A program made the position numbers and the translations under genes. Below, piece after piece: positions 1 through 8,346 of a stretch of 64,000 bases of DNA. Where the stretch lies: NCBI GenBank assembly GCA_965230605.1, contig CBDDLD010000004.1, positions 1,302,001-1,366,000 of the forward strand, read 5' to 3'. How positions within the stretch are numbered: the first letter of the stretch is position 1; every line of letters begins with the position of its first letter. Source of the DNA: CBDDLD01 sp965230605 (GTDB lineage Bacteria; Bacteroidota; Bacteroidia; Flavobacteriales; Flavobacteriaceae). The notes beneath the pieces were generated by a model, which was not told the origin of the DNA, ran no database searches, and worked only from the letters and a program-made list of their open reading frames with translations.

Positions 1-1
1 A

Positions 2-127
2 ATGAATGATGAAAGAATAAGTCAAACTGGTTTGATAACTGTTTGGACAATTATAATTTCAGTAATTATAATAAGAAATATTCTTAAACCATACTTTAGA
101 AAAAAGACTAATAACTATATGGATTAA
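2..127 (+). CDS. C-terminal end of a cassette membrane protein (partial)
   Basis: An open frame enters from the left edge and stops at 125-127. About 41 residues are visible, with one hydrophobic stretch (LITVWTIIISVIII) followed by a basic tail, so it looks like the last membrane segment of a small protein. Whether the in-frame ATG at 2 is the true start cannot be seen. It is followed after about 15 bases by the first attC-like site, as expected for cassette cargo. The product is unknown. Confidence 0.45.
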   Translation: MNDERISQTGLITVWTIIISVIIIRNILKPYFRKKTNNYMD

Positions 128-141
128 TGAATAAAAACTAT

Positions 142-296
142 TGCCAACAATGTATAACCGCAATTACGGTGGATTCGACTACCCTTCGGCTTCGCTCAGG
201 GCAGGCTAGAATCCACTCGGAATTGCTTATGTTAGCACTGAACCAAAAAACAGTAACTTTAAACCCGTAACTGACGGTTATACGTGACCGTTGTAA
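142..296 (+). repeat. attC-like site 1, family A
   Basis: The R''-like box TGCCAAC is followed by a short bulge, stem GTATAACCG, variable centre, stem CGGTTATAC and core GTTGTAA. In the centre, GGATTC pairs with GAATCC around an extended palindrome containing CCCTTCGGCTTCGCTCAGGG. That longer arm is also found in site 10, but most family A sites have a shorter tip. Confidence 0.8.
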
Positions 297-1076
297 GTAA
301 TGTGATGAACGAAACGGAAAACAGAACATTAGAAGAATTATTTGATGCTTATTCAAAAGGGCAAAGACATTTTCTGAATTGGGATTTTGATGAAGACCTT
401 TCTGTAAATGGAAAAGACTTGTCTGATATATTTTTCGAAAATTGTTTTCTTTTCCTTGATTTTAGAGATGCGAAATTAAATGGAGCGAAATTCTTGGGTT
501 GCAATATAAAAACGGCTGACTTTAGAAATTCGGATTTGACCAACGCAACAATTAAAAATTGTTCTGTCGAATCAACTATGTTCAAAGGAGCAAAAACGGA
601 AAATCTGACTTTCCAAGAAAATTATTGTTTCGGAAATACAGTCGGACAAAAAGACTTTGCGGAATTATTTAAAAATTCTGATGAATTTTACACAAGAGTT
701 AGAATTACCAATGGATTTCCTAATGGACACGGAATTGGGAATATACTAACAGGACATATAATACAAGGAGAAATAAATGTAAATGATTTACTTCTGACAA
801 GTGATGGAACTGAAATCCCAATCGTTGAAGTTCAATTTATGAATATGGTACCAAAACGACAGGATTTTGCAATTACTATTCCCCGAGAATTTGACAATGC
901 AGAAAATTGGGGAAAATTATTTGGAACTGAATTTAAAATAAAAAACACTACTTACAACAATGGCTATAAGTAATTGCTTGTTCTCACCTACTTCTGAAAA
1001 TCCTCGCGGATTTTCAGCTTGGTGTGCACTTGCAAAGTTAAGTGCTAAACCACGCAACTACTCATAGCCCAAACCG
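291..1076 (+). repeat. Duplicated 786-bp gene cassette, copy 1
   Basis: The segment from the TT after G290 to G1076 contains the pentapeptide-repeat gene and its attC-like site. It matches 15,035-15,820 in length and, by eye, in every base. Sequence before and after differs between the two places, so the repeated unit is exactly one cassette with edges at G|TT. Confidence 0.9.
305..973 (+). CDS. Pentapeptide-repeat protein, cassette-borne (copy 1)
   Basis: The product is 222 aa if started at ATG 305. An upstream GTG at 284 lies inside the attC site and is absent from the second copy's context, so I reject it. Residues about 50-105 show A(D/N)LXX-type five-residue periodicity (FRDAKLNGAKFLGCN, ADFRNSDLTNATIKN, STMFKGAKTENLTF), which predicts a right-handed beta-helix. 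The C-terminal half (GNILTGHIIQGEINVNDLLL) resembles the beta-barrel domain 2 of translation factors; this is a weak pattern match. There is no signal peptide, so it is probably cytoplasmic. The stop codon falls within the attC stem. The whole cassette recurs at 15.0 kb. Confidence 0.75.
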   Translation: MNETENRTLEELFDAYSKGQRHFLNWDFDEDLSVNGKDLSDIFFENCFLFLDFRDAKLNGAKFLGCNIKTADFRNSDLTNATIKNCSVESTMFKGAKTENLTFQENYCFGNTVGQKDFAELFKNSDEFYTRVRITNGFPNGHGIGNILTGHIIQGEINVNDLLLTSDGTEIPIVEVQFMNMVPKRQDFAITIPREFDNAENWGKLFGTEFKIKNTTYNNGYK

Positions 1077-1082
1077 TTGTGT
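952..1082 (+). repeat. attC-like site 2, family C
   Basis: Box TTACAAC, stem GGCTATA, centre with the hairpin CTGAAAATCC/GGATTTTCAG, stem TATAGCC, then core GTTGTGT. The last codons of the upstream gene read into the site. It is the same site as 15,696-15,826 apart from the bases after GTT, which belong to the next cassette. Confidence 0.8.
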
Positions 1083-1115
1083 GTAAGCTGACAAAGAATC
1101 CGTTAAATAAGAGAA

Positions 1116-1706
1116 ATGGGGATATTTGATTTTATGAAAGGTAACAAAAAGGCTAAGTCGGAAAAGACCGAAAAGCCGTCGCCTGAACAAAAGTTATTCT
1201 CTGAAAAAGCTATGGAAATAGTAATTCCGACTTTTGAGCAGTTCGGATTTAAAAAACACCGAATTGAAATCGGAAAACATTCATCAATAATAATTTATCG
1301 AAAGAACAATCAATATCTAAAAATATCGAGCACTACCTATCCGACTGACTTTCCTTATTGTTATAACATAATTTTCGGAGATGGAGACAGTGAAGATGTA
1401 TTTGAATATGATTGGAATTCAATTGCACTTTGGAGATTTAAGAGAGAAATTGAACAAAGTTCAAAAGCGTCTGAATATGAGTTCCCAACAAAAAAGGGAG
1501 TTGAATCAAGCTTAAAAAATGCGAATACGGAATTGAAAAAATATGGACTGACATTTCTAAACGGAGAAATGGACTTGTTTTATAAAATTAGAAAGGAACA
1601 AAATCAAAACAGAGAACCTTACAAAATCTATTCGCCTGATGAAAATGGGAAATACCAAACTTCATTCGAGCCGAAAAGTGTGGAGCAAAAGAAAAAATAC
1701 AGTTGA
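1116..1706 (+). CDS. Hypothetical cassette protein
   Basis: A 196-aa soluble protein with no signal peptide. The first 25 residues are rich in Lys and Glu (GIFDFMKGNKKAKSEKTEK). They are followed by a domain with FEQFGFKKHRIEI and a YLKISS strand, which resembles the layout of small DUF4304-like or polymorphic-toxin immunity proteins. I cannot assign it securely. The cassette starts GTTGTGTGTAAGC and ends GCCTACACACAAC, so the arms are complementary with one mismatch. The start ATG is about 40 bases after the core site. Confidence 0.6.
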   Translation: MGIFDFMKGNKKAKSEKTEKPSPEQKLFSEKAMEIVIPTFEQFGFKKHRIEIGKHSSIIIYRKNNQYLKISSTTYPTDFPYCYNIIFGDGDSEDVFEYDWNSIALWRFKREIEQSSKASEYEFPTKKGVESSLKNANTELKKYGLTFLNGEMDLFYKIRKEQNQNREPYKIYSPDENGKYQTSFEPKSVEQKKKYS

Positions 1707-1722
1707 ATAAAAAAAAGCCTAC

Positions 1723-1855
1723 ACACAACAATGTATAACCGCAATTACTGCGGATTCGACTACGTCCGAATCCACTCGGAATTGCGAGCGTCAGTTATAA
1801 ATCGAAAAATAGTAATTTAAAACCCGTAACTGACGGTTATACGAGACCGTTGTAG
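1723..1855 (+). repeat. attC-like site 3, family A
   Basis: Box ACACAAC, AAT bulge, stem GTATAACCG, inner hairpins (GGATTCG/CGAATCC within CAATT/AATTG, and CGTCAGT/ACTGACG), stem CGGTTATAC, bulge GAGACC, core GTTGTAG. The 3-base bulge on the left and 6-base bulge on the right are the asymmetric unpaired spacer typical of attC hairpins. Confidence 0.85.
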
Positions 1856-1868
1856 CACATTTGATAAA

Positions 1869-2465
1869 ATGCACAGATTAATAATCGGAATCTTTATTTT
1901 GACCATAATTACAAGTTGTAAGAACAATATAAATTGCAACGTTGACCAAACTATGATTAGGTCAAACGACAGCATTATTGCAACGGTTAAATCTGACTCT
2001 ATTGGACAAAAATGGTGGAATGATTATATGACGAAAATAGAAGAACCCAAAATGAATGAAATAGAAAAGGAAAGTTATAGATTAATGATTTATAACTCAT
2101 TGGGCGAATCATCTAAAATCTATCGAATTGTTAAGAATTGGAACTCTTACAAAATAATCTATAAAGAATTTGGGAAAGAAGAACCTGAAAACCGGAACAA
2201 TAAACTATTGATTAACCGTGAGACTAATCTATCTAAAAAAGGTTGGACTGATTTTCAAATGCTATTGCAAGAAACTGGATTCTGGAGTTTACCAGTAACA
2301 ATTGACCGAAACGGTCTTGATGGAACAAGTTGGGTGCTTGAAGGAATGAATCCAAACGGAAATGAATGTACGGATAGGGAATATCACGTGGTTGCAAGAT
2401 GGCAACCTCTTGACACAATGAAAGTAATGGAATTGAATAACAAACTCATTGAATTGAGTAAATAA
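1869..2465 (+). CDS. Putative lipoprotein, cassette-borne
   Basis: A 198-aa protein with a lipoprotein signal: basic start, hydrophobic stretch LIIGIFILTII and lipobox ITSC at about residue 17. The mature part is rich in Asn, Lys and Glu, with no motif I recognise. It is probably anchored in the outer or inner membrane, facing the periplasm. The ATG lies 20 bases after the core GTT. Cassette arms are GTTGTAGCAC and GTGCTACAAC. Confidence 0.65.
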   Translation: MHRLIIGIFILTIITSCKNNINCNVDQTMIRSNDSIIATVKSDSIGQKWWNDYMTKIEEPKMNEIEKESYRLMIYNSLGESSKIYRIVKNWNSYKIIYKEFGKEEPENRNNKLLINRETNLSKKGWTDFQMLLQETGFWSLPVTIDRNGLDGTSWVLEGMNPNGNECTDREYHVVARWQPLDTMKVMELNNKLIELSK

Positions 2466-2475
2466 TAAAAACGTG

Positions 2476-2604
2476 CTACAACACCGTGTATAGCTCATTG
2501 CGGCTGAATTCCTAATCGGAATTCATTGCAATTTGCTATCTTTCGGTTATGGCGGAAAATCATAGCTGATTTTCCGCAACGAGCCATACACAAACACGTT
2601 ACCC
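2476..2604 (+). repeat. attC-like site 4, family D
   Basis: Box CTACAAC, bulge, stem GTGTATAGC, inner hairpins including GAATTC/GAATTC and GGCGGAAAATC/GATTTTCCGC, stem GCCATACAC, core GTTACCC. The same internal sequence recurs in sites 16 and 22. Confidence 0.8.
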
Positions 2605-2609
2605 AACAT

Positions 2610-3116
2610 TTGAAAAAAACGACATTCTACATATCATTCATAGTTTTTATTCTGACTTTTTCGAGTTGTAACTTTTCTAAAAAACCTGAAAAACTACCGA
2701 AAACTGAACAGTATGAAAAACTAATTGGAAAATGGAAAGTAACTAAATCTAATTTCTTACCGTTTGAGCATCCTTCATTCTGTGAAAAAATGGGACTGAA
2801 CTCAATATTTGAATTTGATGAGTATGGAATTTTAAAAGTTTATGAAAATGACAAGACGAAACGGAATTGTAACGATTTTCAAAAATTCTGGATTGACGGA
2901 ACTAAATTAATAGCTTTCGAATATGATGTAGGATTTCCGTACGAAATTCTAAAACTGACTTCTGACTCTTTAATAATAAAGTCGGAAATTGTGCCTGCTT
3001 ACTTATTCAAAGAAGAAAATATTAAAACCGCTAAAGATTTAGAAGGAGACGACATAAAATTTATAAGAGAAAACGGAATTATAATTACGCTGAAAAAACA
3101 AAAAAACGTTGGGTAA
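2610..3116 (+). CDS. Putative lipoprotein, cassette-borne
   Basis: I start this gene at TTG 2610, which gives 168 aa. The frame is open back to 2526, but that part lies inside the attC site. From 2610 the product has a clean lipoprotein signal: LKKTTFYISFIVF, hydrophobic core, lipobox FSSC. The mature part contains LIGKWKVTKS, a pattern seen in lipocalin-like small lipoproteins, but the family is not certain. Its last codons form the right cassette arm (GTTGGGTAAC), so the stop is within the recombination site. Confidence 0.6.
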   Translation: MKKTTFYISFIVFILTFSSCNFSKKPEKLPKTEQYEKLIGKWKVTKSNFLPFEHPSFCEKMGLNSIFEFDEYGILKVYENDKTKRNCNDFQKFWIDGTKLIAFEYDVGFPYEILKLTSDSLIIKSEIVPAYLFKEENIKTAKDLEGDDIKFIRENGIIITLKKQKNVG

Positions 3117-3243
3117 CAATGTATAACCGCAATTACGGCGGATTCGACTACGTCCGAATCCACTCGGAATTGCGAGCATCAGTGCCTAACCGAAAATTAA
3201 CGCATATTAACCCGTAACTGACGGTTATACGAGACCGTTAGCT
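3111..3243 (+). repeat. attC-like site 5, family A
   Basis: Box GGGTAAC, AAT bulge, stem GTATAACCG, family A inner hairpins, stem CGGTTATAC, bulge GAGACC, core GTTAGCT. The stop codon of the upstream gene overlaps the left box. Confidence 0.85.
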
Positions 3244-3266
3244 ACAGTGCCGAACAAAATTCATAG

Positions 3267-3911
3267 ATGATTTTATTATTAATGCTTTTAACCTTTATTA
3301 TAGTCTTAACTTATCCTATTTGGGCATTAAAAATGTATCGTGCATTAAGAGCAAAGAATAAGCCTAAATTTTACAAGTTCTCAATAATATTAATAGTTCT
3401 GATTTTAATTCCAGGCTTCTATTGGAAGCTATTACCAGGTTCAAATATATTTTGGAATCCAATTGAGAAAGCCGAGGAACGAAATTATAATGTCGAACTA
3501 ACCGGATTTGAATTTAATGATGGTGAGCTAATCTATGAATACGAAACCGAAAGAGCATTTAACGGAGACGGTTATTCTATTTGGATTTACAAAATTGATG
3601 ACAAAACAGCCGACTATTTTAAAAACCCAAAAGAGGAATTCTTCACCGAACATCCGCGAACAGAATTAAGGAGTCATTGGGAACCTGAATTTTGGAAAAA
3701 AACGCCATTTGACAAACAAGAGAAAAAATTTTTGGACTTTGCCCACACCACTCTTGACGAATTGGAATTTGAATTAGAGGACTTATTGTATGAAAAAGGA
3801 AATTATTATGCGTATGAGTACTATATGCATAGCTATGGAGTTGGGAATATTGACTTTTACATACTTTGCCCGAATAGAAAATTAATAGTACATATAAATC
3901 ATAACACGTAA
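3267..3911 (+). CDS. Hypothetical membrane protein, cassette-borne
   Basis: A 214-aa protein with two membrane segments near the N-terminus (about residues 2-20 and 38-56, the latter SIILIVLILIPGFYW) and a hydrophilic C-terminal domain of about 150 residues rich in aromatic and acidic residues. I recognise no family. The cassette arms are among the longest in the array: GTTAGCTACAGTGC against GCACAGTAGCTAAC, with one mismatch. Confidence 0.6.
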   Translation: MILLLMLLTFIIVLTYPIWALKMYRALRAKNKPKFYKFSIILIVLILIPGFYWKLLPGSNIFWNPIEKAEERNYNVELTGFEFNDGELIYEYETERAFNGDGYSIWIYKIDDKTADYFKNPKEEFFTEHPRTELRSHWEPEFWKKTPFDKQEKKFLDFAHTTLDELEFELEDLLYEKGNYYAYEYYMHSYGVGNIDFYILCPNRKLIVHINHNT

Positions 3912-3920
3912 AAGCACAGT

Positions 3921-4053
3921 AGCTAACAATGTATAACCGCAATTACGGCGGATTCGACTACGTCCGAATCCACTCGGAATTGCAAGCGTCAGTGCTTAAC
4001 CGAAAAACAGTACCTTTAAACCCGTAACTGACGGTTATACTAGACCGTTAGCA
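3921..4053 (+). repeat. attC-like site 6, family A
   Basis: Box AGCTAAC, AAT bulge, stem GTATAACCG, family A inner hairpins, stem CGGTTATAC, bulge TAGACC, core GTTAGCA. Confidence 0.85.
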
Positions 4054-4069
4054 AACATTTGATAAAATC

Positions 4070-4924
4070 GTGAAATACATCAAAATTCTCATCTTATTTC
4101 TAATTTTTAGCTGTTCGAATGACAAAAGCAAATCGAATAGCGAAAAGAATGTAAGTCAGAATATTGACACTTTGAGATATTCTTACAGAGGATTTAATAA
4201 TGGTTTGCGACTTGATTTATTAAGTGATGGTCGATTTATAAATGAAGATTATTTATTCAGTTGCTTTGGTAGTGGAGAACGAAAAAGAGTTTTCGGGACT
4301 TATAAAATGGACAGTATAAATTTGACTTTAATACCAGAAAAAATCGAATTGATAAAATATCCAGAGGATATGGAATTAAAACCAGCTAAAACTCAAATCG
4401 ACTACGGAATTGATTCCTTAAAAATAAAAACAGAATTTAGAGTTCTGAACTGGGAAACTAATAAATACCTTCTTTCAGAATTTTATGATTTTGGCAGGAG
4501 TATAGATAAAGAAAATGACTTCATACGATTTGCAGACTACGTAAACAAAGGTTTTGAACCTGAAACCAGTGGAATGTATTTATCCAAAAGAAGTAAAGAT
4601 TCTGTAAAATCAGAATTTGACATAAATAAGATTCCAGAAAAGTGGCAAAAATATTTTCTTAAAGAACCAATTACAGCCAAAATACAAGGTTTAAAGAAAA
4701 TAACTGACCCAAATGACGAAGAATACTTTTGGTGGGAAATAACATTGGATAAAGGAAGTGATAACGGAATGAACAAACGACTGTCAATGACGACTGAAGA
4801 TTATATAATATTTTTCGACATTGATTCCGTTTCAAATAACCAAAGTTTCGGTAAATATTATATGCCTGACTTTACGGCTGAAAAGTATCCAATCGGAACT
4901 GAATTAAGAACTAAATGGAAATAA
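4070..4924 (+). CDS. Putative lipoprotein, cassette-borne
   Basis: A 284-aa protein from a GTG start 22 bases after the core site. The N-terminus MKYIKILILFLIFSC ends in a lipobox Cys at about residue 15, followed by a Ser/Asn/Lys linker. Two regions follow: residues 35-160 with a LDLLSDGRF segment like repeat lipoproteins that report a value, and a C-terminal part with WWEITLDKG. I know no family. Cassette arms are GTTAGCAAAC and GTTTGCTAAC. Confidence 0.62.
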   Translation: MKYIKILILFLIFSCSNDKSKSNSEKNVSQNIDTLRYSYRGFNNGLRLDLLSDGRFINEDYLFSCFGSGERKRVFGTYKMDSINLTLIPEKIELIKYPEDMELKPAKTQIDYGIDSLKIKTEFRVLNWETNKYLLSEFYDFGRSIDKENDFIRFADYVNKGFEPETSGMYLSKRSKDSVKSEFDINKIPEKWQKYFLKEPITAKIQGLKKITDPNDEEYFWWEITLDKGSDNGMNKRLSMTTEDYIIFFDIDSVSNNQSFGKYYMPDFTAEKYPIGTELRTKWK

Positions 4925-4931
4925 AAACGTT

Positions 4932-5062
4932 TGCTAACAATGTGTATAATTCATTGCTAGTAAAGGCTTACTTACGAAAATCCTCGCGAATTTTCTATTC
5001 GGTTTGTATTTGCTAAATTAGTTGCTGAAACACGCAACGAGCCATACACAAAACCGTTGGCT
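4932..5062 (+). repeat. attC-like site 7, family B
   Basis: Box TGCTAAC, AAT bulge, stem GTGTATAATTC, inner hairpin GAAAATCC..GAATTTTC, the conserved stretch TGCTAAATTAG, stem CATACAC, core GTTGGCT. Confidence 0.8.
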
Positions 5063-5080
5063 GTAATTTAAACAAACCTT

Positions 5081-5611
5081 ATGGTAGGATACTTAATGCG
5101 AAAATTTCTTTTCAAAAAGTTGTCGAATGCGATAACTGATATTGAGTTGACTAAAAGTGGATTTGTGATAAATGAACCTTTTGGTGCTAAACCTAAAGAA
5201 CTTGAATGGAATGATGTAAAATCAATTCGATTTTCGAATAATGACAAAGTCCTAATTGTAAAAACAGCCGAAAACGAAATCGCTCTGAATGACGACCAAA
5301 TTGGTTGGTATGAATTTATCCAAAATATCCCTAAATCATTTAGGCAGTTTGACTTTAAAAAAGCGGATTTGATTATTGATTCTCTGGAATCTTGCGAAGT
5401 TTGTGGAATCATAGCTGTAAGAAGCAATGTTTGTAAAGTTTGTGAATCTGAACCTTGGAATCCAAATAGTGAAAAAAGTAAAGTGGAATATTTAAAAGAA
5501 AAACAACTTGAACATTTCGAATATGAAATGAAAAACAAAATAGAAATTAAGGAATTTTCAGAACCTGAACACGGATTTAAAGCTGACAGCAACTGGAAAT
5601 TGTATATGTGA
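5081..5611 (+). CDS. Hypothetical cassette protein with a zinc-ribbon-like motif
   Basis: A 176-aa soluble protein. ATG 5081 or ATG 5096 could start it. Residues about 20-75 look like a small beta-rich PH-like domain (ITDIELTKSGFVIN, LEWNDVKSIRF, ALNDDQIGWYEFIQ). This is followed by CEVCGII...NVCKVC at about 105-121, which could bind one zinc ion. The C-terminus is charged and helical. There is no signal peptide. The function is unknown. Confidence 0.6.
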   Translation: MVGYLMRKFLFKKLSNAITDIELTKSGFVINEPFGAKPKELEWNDVKSIRFSNNDKVLIVKTAENEIALNDDQIGWYEFIQNIPKSFRQFDFKKADLIIDSLESCEVCGIIAVRSNVCKVCESEPWNPNSEKSKVEYLKEKQLEHFEYEMKNKIEIKEFSEPEHGFKADSNWKLYM

Positions 5612-5623
5612 AATAAAAACTAC

Positions 5624-5758
5624 AGCCAACACCGTGTATAATTTATTGCTTTGGTCGTTGCTTATTTGGAAAATTCCTGCGGAATTTTCTCGCGTTTGTT
5701 TTTGTTTACTAAATTAGTTGCTGAAACACGCAACTAACCATACACAAACACGTTGTGC
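5624..5758 (+). repeat. attC-like site 8, family B
   Basis: Box AGCCAAC, bulge ACC, stem GTGTATAA, hairpin GAAAATTCC/GGAATTTTC, TTTACTAAATTAGTTGC, stem CATACAC, core GTTGTGC. It precedes the one large cassette. Confidence 0.78.
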
Positions 5759-5797
5759 ATAATGTTGGCTATTTCACTTTGACTAAAAATTCTGTAA

Positions 5798-6886
5798 TCA
5801 CATTCCAATATTCTTCTGCCCCTTCTTGTCCTTCCCAAAGCGCACGCGAACCATGAAATCCATTAGATTTTGGAATGAATTGGGATTGATTCTTTTAAGC
5901 TTAGAATTTCCTATTAAATCAGTTAATGTTTCAGCTTCGGCTTGAGAAGAAGTTACTAAAAATGGTTTTTCAATTTTTGTAAAAATCGTAGATAATGATG
6001 GAGCTGCATCACCAAAATAATCTCCAGGACTAAAGGAAATTATAGCTTTAACTTTTGGATTAACTGCCCCTTCTAAAAGTGCTAAACTAGAAGAGAATGA
6101 ACTTCCCCAAATAATAACATTTTGATTGTACCTTTTATGTAAATAATCAATGGCAACTGCAATGTCTTGTTGCGCATCTGTCATACTAGGTTTTAAACCT
6201 TTTTCTACGGCTCTTGTATTGGTGCTATTAGGCTTTCCTGCAAAAGGTCCGCCAGAACGTAAGTCTACAGACAAACAATTATAACCCAATTTATTTAACT
6301 TTGGAGCTATATCTGCATATTCCATACGATTATAACCAGCTTGGTGCATTAATAATATAACAGGTTTATTTTTGGCTATTTCATAAAGGTTACCGCTAAT
6401 TACAAGCTCGTCAGGCGCATTGAATTCTACTTTTTTAGAAGTATATTTTTCACCTATAGCCCCAGGTGTTGGCAAAGGTACTTTTTGTTGTCTTTGTGCT
6501 TCTATTTGTTGGTTGATTATATTTTCAATTAGCCGGATTCTAATTATTTTTCCGTCATTATCAAAATGAATATAGGATTCACTTTTTCCTAAATCTTCAA
6601 AATCATAAGCCACTTTTGCTTTTCCTTGCTCGCTTTCAACTATGGTCATGTTGTTTGGTTTAGGTAGGTTGGTTACAATGTTTGTTAAAATTGCTGGCGT
6701 ATTGGCTATTGGAATTGGTTTAAATTGAAGTTGCGTACTAATATAAGGTTGTAATGCCTTGGTATTTTTATCCGCAAAGCTTTGGGCAAAAGCATTTACT
6801 TGTTTAGAATAATCTTGTGCAACCAAACTAAGTGAAAAAAGGAATAAAACGATTGCTACGGTGTTGTGTTTCTTTAAACGTATCAT
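5798..6886 (-). CDS. Alpha/beta hydrolase, exported, frameshifted near the C-terminus
   Basis: The frame gives 362 aa with a signal peptide (hydrophobic stretch, then LVAQ at about 24). An N-terminal domain of about 130 residues resembles the SnoaL/DUF3887-like module often fused to hydrolases. A hydrolase domain follows with LLMHQAG at about 180 and nucleophile motif GSSFS at 261-265 (likely Ser263). After about residue 330 the frame becomes implausible, while the next frame encodes FIPKSNGFHGSRALWEGQ and ends at 5769. That tail has the expected catalytic His (NGFHGS). One missing A in the A4 run at 5893-5896 (TTTT on +) explains it. The gene is probably inactive or a sequence error; with repair it would span 5769-6886. 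Confidence 0.75.
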   Translation of the reverse strand: MIRLKKHNTVAIVLFLFSLSLVAQDYSKQVNAFAQSFADKNTKALQPYISTQLQFKPIPIANTPAILTNIVTNLPKPNNMTIVESEQGKAKVAYDFEDLGKSESYIHFDNDGKIIRIRLIENIINQQIEAQRQQKVPLPTPGAIGEKYTSKKVEFNAPDELVISGNLYEIAKNKPVILLMHQAGYNRMEYADIAPKLNKLGYNCLSVDLRSGGPFAGKPNSTNTRAVEKGLKPSMTDAQQDIAVAIDYLHKRYNQNVIIWGSSFSSSLALLEGAVNPKVKAIISFSPGDYFGDAAPSLSTIFTKIEKPFLVTSSQAEAETLTDLIGNSKLKRINPNSFQNLMDFMVRVRFGKDKKGQKNIGM

Positions 6887-6932
6887 TTTTATTTATTGTT
6901 TATAGTGTTATATGATGTTAAAATGGATATCT

Positions 6933-7127
6933 TTATTGGTGTGACTTTTTCGTAAAGTATTTTTCTTTAAGTTTTGGGAATTTAGGAATCACTGCTAGTA
7001 CTAAGCCAATATCAAATAATAAGACTGAGTAATACCTAGGCTTGGATTCTGGAACAATAGGAAATGCAATAAGCATTATAATTACTCCTACAATTGTTAA
7101 AGCAATGTGTATATTTTTTTTAGACAT
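6933..7127 (-). CDS. Small two-helix membrane protein
   Basis: A 64-aa protein with two hydrophobic segments (about 7-23 and 35-48) separated by PESKPRYY and a basic tail. It lies between the membrane protein and the hydrolase of the same antisense operon, with gaps of about 46 and 65 bases. The family is not recognised. It may be an accessory to the sigma-factor system, but only position supports this. Confidence 0.55.
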   Translation of the reverse strand: MSKKNIHIALTIVGVIIMLIAFPIVPESKPRYYSVLLFDIGLVLAVIPKFPKLKEKYFTKKSHQ

Positions 7128-7192
7128 AATAATTCTTGTCTTGAGTTTCTAATAACTTAGTGACAAGAATTATTAAAATATGACAGAAGAGT

Positions 7193-7831
7193 CTACTTTT
7201 CTTCTTCCTTTAGACTATCAAGTATGATATCAATTTTCTTTATAAGTGGTTTCCAGTTGATTTTTGCCGCACGTTTATTGATATATACAATATAAATACC
7301 CAAAACAATCATTAGTGTGGTCACAATTATTTTGGTCTTTAATTTGGTAACCAATAATACTCCAATAATTCCGTTGTTATAAGCATCCGTATCTTCAGTT
7401 CCCCAAATAAACACCATATAACTAATAAAAAAGGGTAAGACGTACCAATACAAGACAGATTCTAATAGCTTCACTTGATTAAGCATAAACAGGCGTTGGT
7501 TTTTTAACTGTTCTATAAGCGGTAAAAATAAATCTTGTTCATATTTACTTTTACGTTGACTCCTTAATTTATAAATAATATACCCCAGTGATATGGCTAC
7601 AAAAATGGCAGCTATGGTTGGTATTGAAAAAGGAAGTTGCAAGGAAATATAACTGTAGGCACTAATTCCTATAATAGCTACTATAATTTCCTTTAGATCT
7701 CTTTTACGAACGATACGCTCTCTGTCTTGCATTTCAACTTTAAAATTGTTGATTAATTGAGTAGAATTTATGGCGATGCTTTCTTTGTTTGAAGAACCCT
7801 TCCATATATTTTTTAATTCTTGTTCTTCCAC
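7193..7831 (-). CDS. Membrane protein downstream of ECF sigma (candidate anti-sigma factor)
   Basis: A 212-aa protein. A soluble N-terminus of about 50 residues (EEQELKNIWKGSSNKESI) precedes four predicted membrane segments, as paired hydrophobic stretches around 48-82 and 125-185. The ELKNIWK start is common in Bacteroidota membrane proteins encoded after sigma factors. The gene begins one base after the sigma gene, so translation is probably coupled. Acting as its membrane anti-sigma factor is inference; no zinc-binding HxxxCxxC motif is present. Confidence 0.65.
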   Translation of the reverse strand: MEEQELKNIWKGSSNKESIAINSTQLINNFKVEMQDRERIVRKRDLKEIIVAIIGISAYSYISLQLPFSIPTIAAIFVAISLGYIIYKLRSQRKSKYEQDLFLPLIEQLKNQRLFMLNQVKLLESVLYWYVLPFFISYMVFIWGTEDTDAYNNGIIGVLLVTKLKTKIIVTTLMIVLGIYIVYINKRAAKINWKPLIKKIDIILDSLKEEEK

Positions 7832-7832
7832 A

Positions 7833-8345
7833 TTAACTTAATTTTGGTGTTATACAATCCGATAATTTTTTTCGAATACGTTTCATTTTAACTGCAATAT
7901 GATTTTCAGTTAAACCGATTACTTCCGCTATTTGTTTATACGATAGTTCTTCTAAATACAGTAGAATAATAGAAGCGTCATTTTCGTTTAATGTGCCAAT
8001 ACAATGCTTTAGTAAGCTGTATTTTTCATCATCTTCATCATCAGTACTGTAATTGTTAAGTTTAAATTGAATGGCATCAAACCGAATCGTTTTAGTATTG
8101 TTTTTATCCAATTGTAATTTTGAACGCATACATACATTTAAGGCGATACGATATACCCAGGTATCTATACTAGAATTTCCTTTAAACGAAGGCATCGATT
8201 TCCATATTTGATATACCACTTCTTGGAATAAATCTTGCGGTTCAATAGGAGATACAGCATATATCCTACAAATGCGATAGATTTTATCTTTGTTGGGTTC
8301 GAGTACTTCTTCAAAAATTAAATGTTGCACGTACTTTTTTGTCAC
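7833..8345 (-). CDS. RNA polymerase ECF sigma-70 factor
   Basis: A 170-aa protein of typical ECF length. Region 2 is at about 20-85, with DLFQEVVYQIWKSMPSFKGNSS and TWVYRIALNVC. Region 4 is at about 110-165, with LPYLEELSYKQIAEVIG-like helix-turn-helix text (YLEELSYKQIAEVIGLTENHIAVK) and basic KRIRKKL. It sits second in an antisense operon within the cassette, so the cassette could bring its own transcription specificity. The partner is probably the membrane protein encoded next. Confidence 0.9.
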   Translation of the reverse strand: MTKKYVQHLIFEEVLEPNKDKIYRICRIYAVSPIEPQDLFQEVVYQIWKSMPSFKGNSSIDTWVYRIALNVCMRSKLQLDKNNTKTIRFDAIQFKLNNYSTDDEDDEKYSLLKHCIGTLNENDASIILLYLEELSYKQIAEVIGLTENHIAVKMKRIRKKLSDCITPKLS

Positions 8346-8346
8346 T

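Noticed and set aside
251..270. TAACTTTA inside family A sites as a built-in -7 promoter
   Set aside because: It is not conserved across family A, and no -33 TTTG lies at the right distance.
138..356. Open frame on the minus strand across attC-like site 1
   Set aside because: It runs through the palindromic recombination site and into the antisense of the pentapeptide gene; no family or start signal supports it.
2526..2609. Extending the lipoprotein at 2610 back to ATG 2526
   Set aside because: The added part lies wholly inside the attC-like site and would bury the lipoprotein signal 28 residues into the protein.
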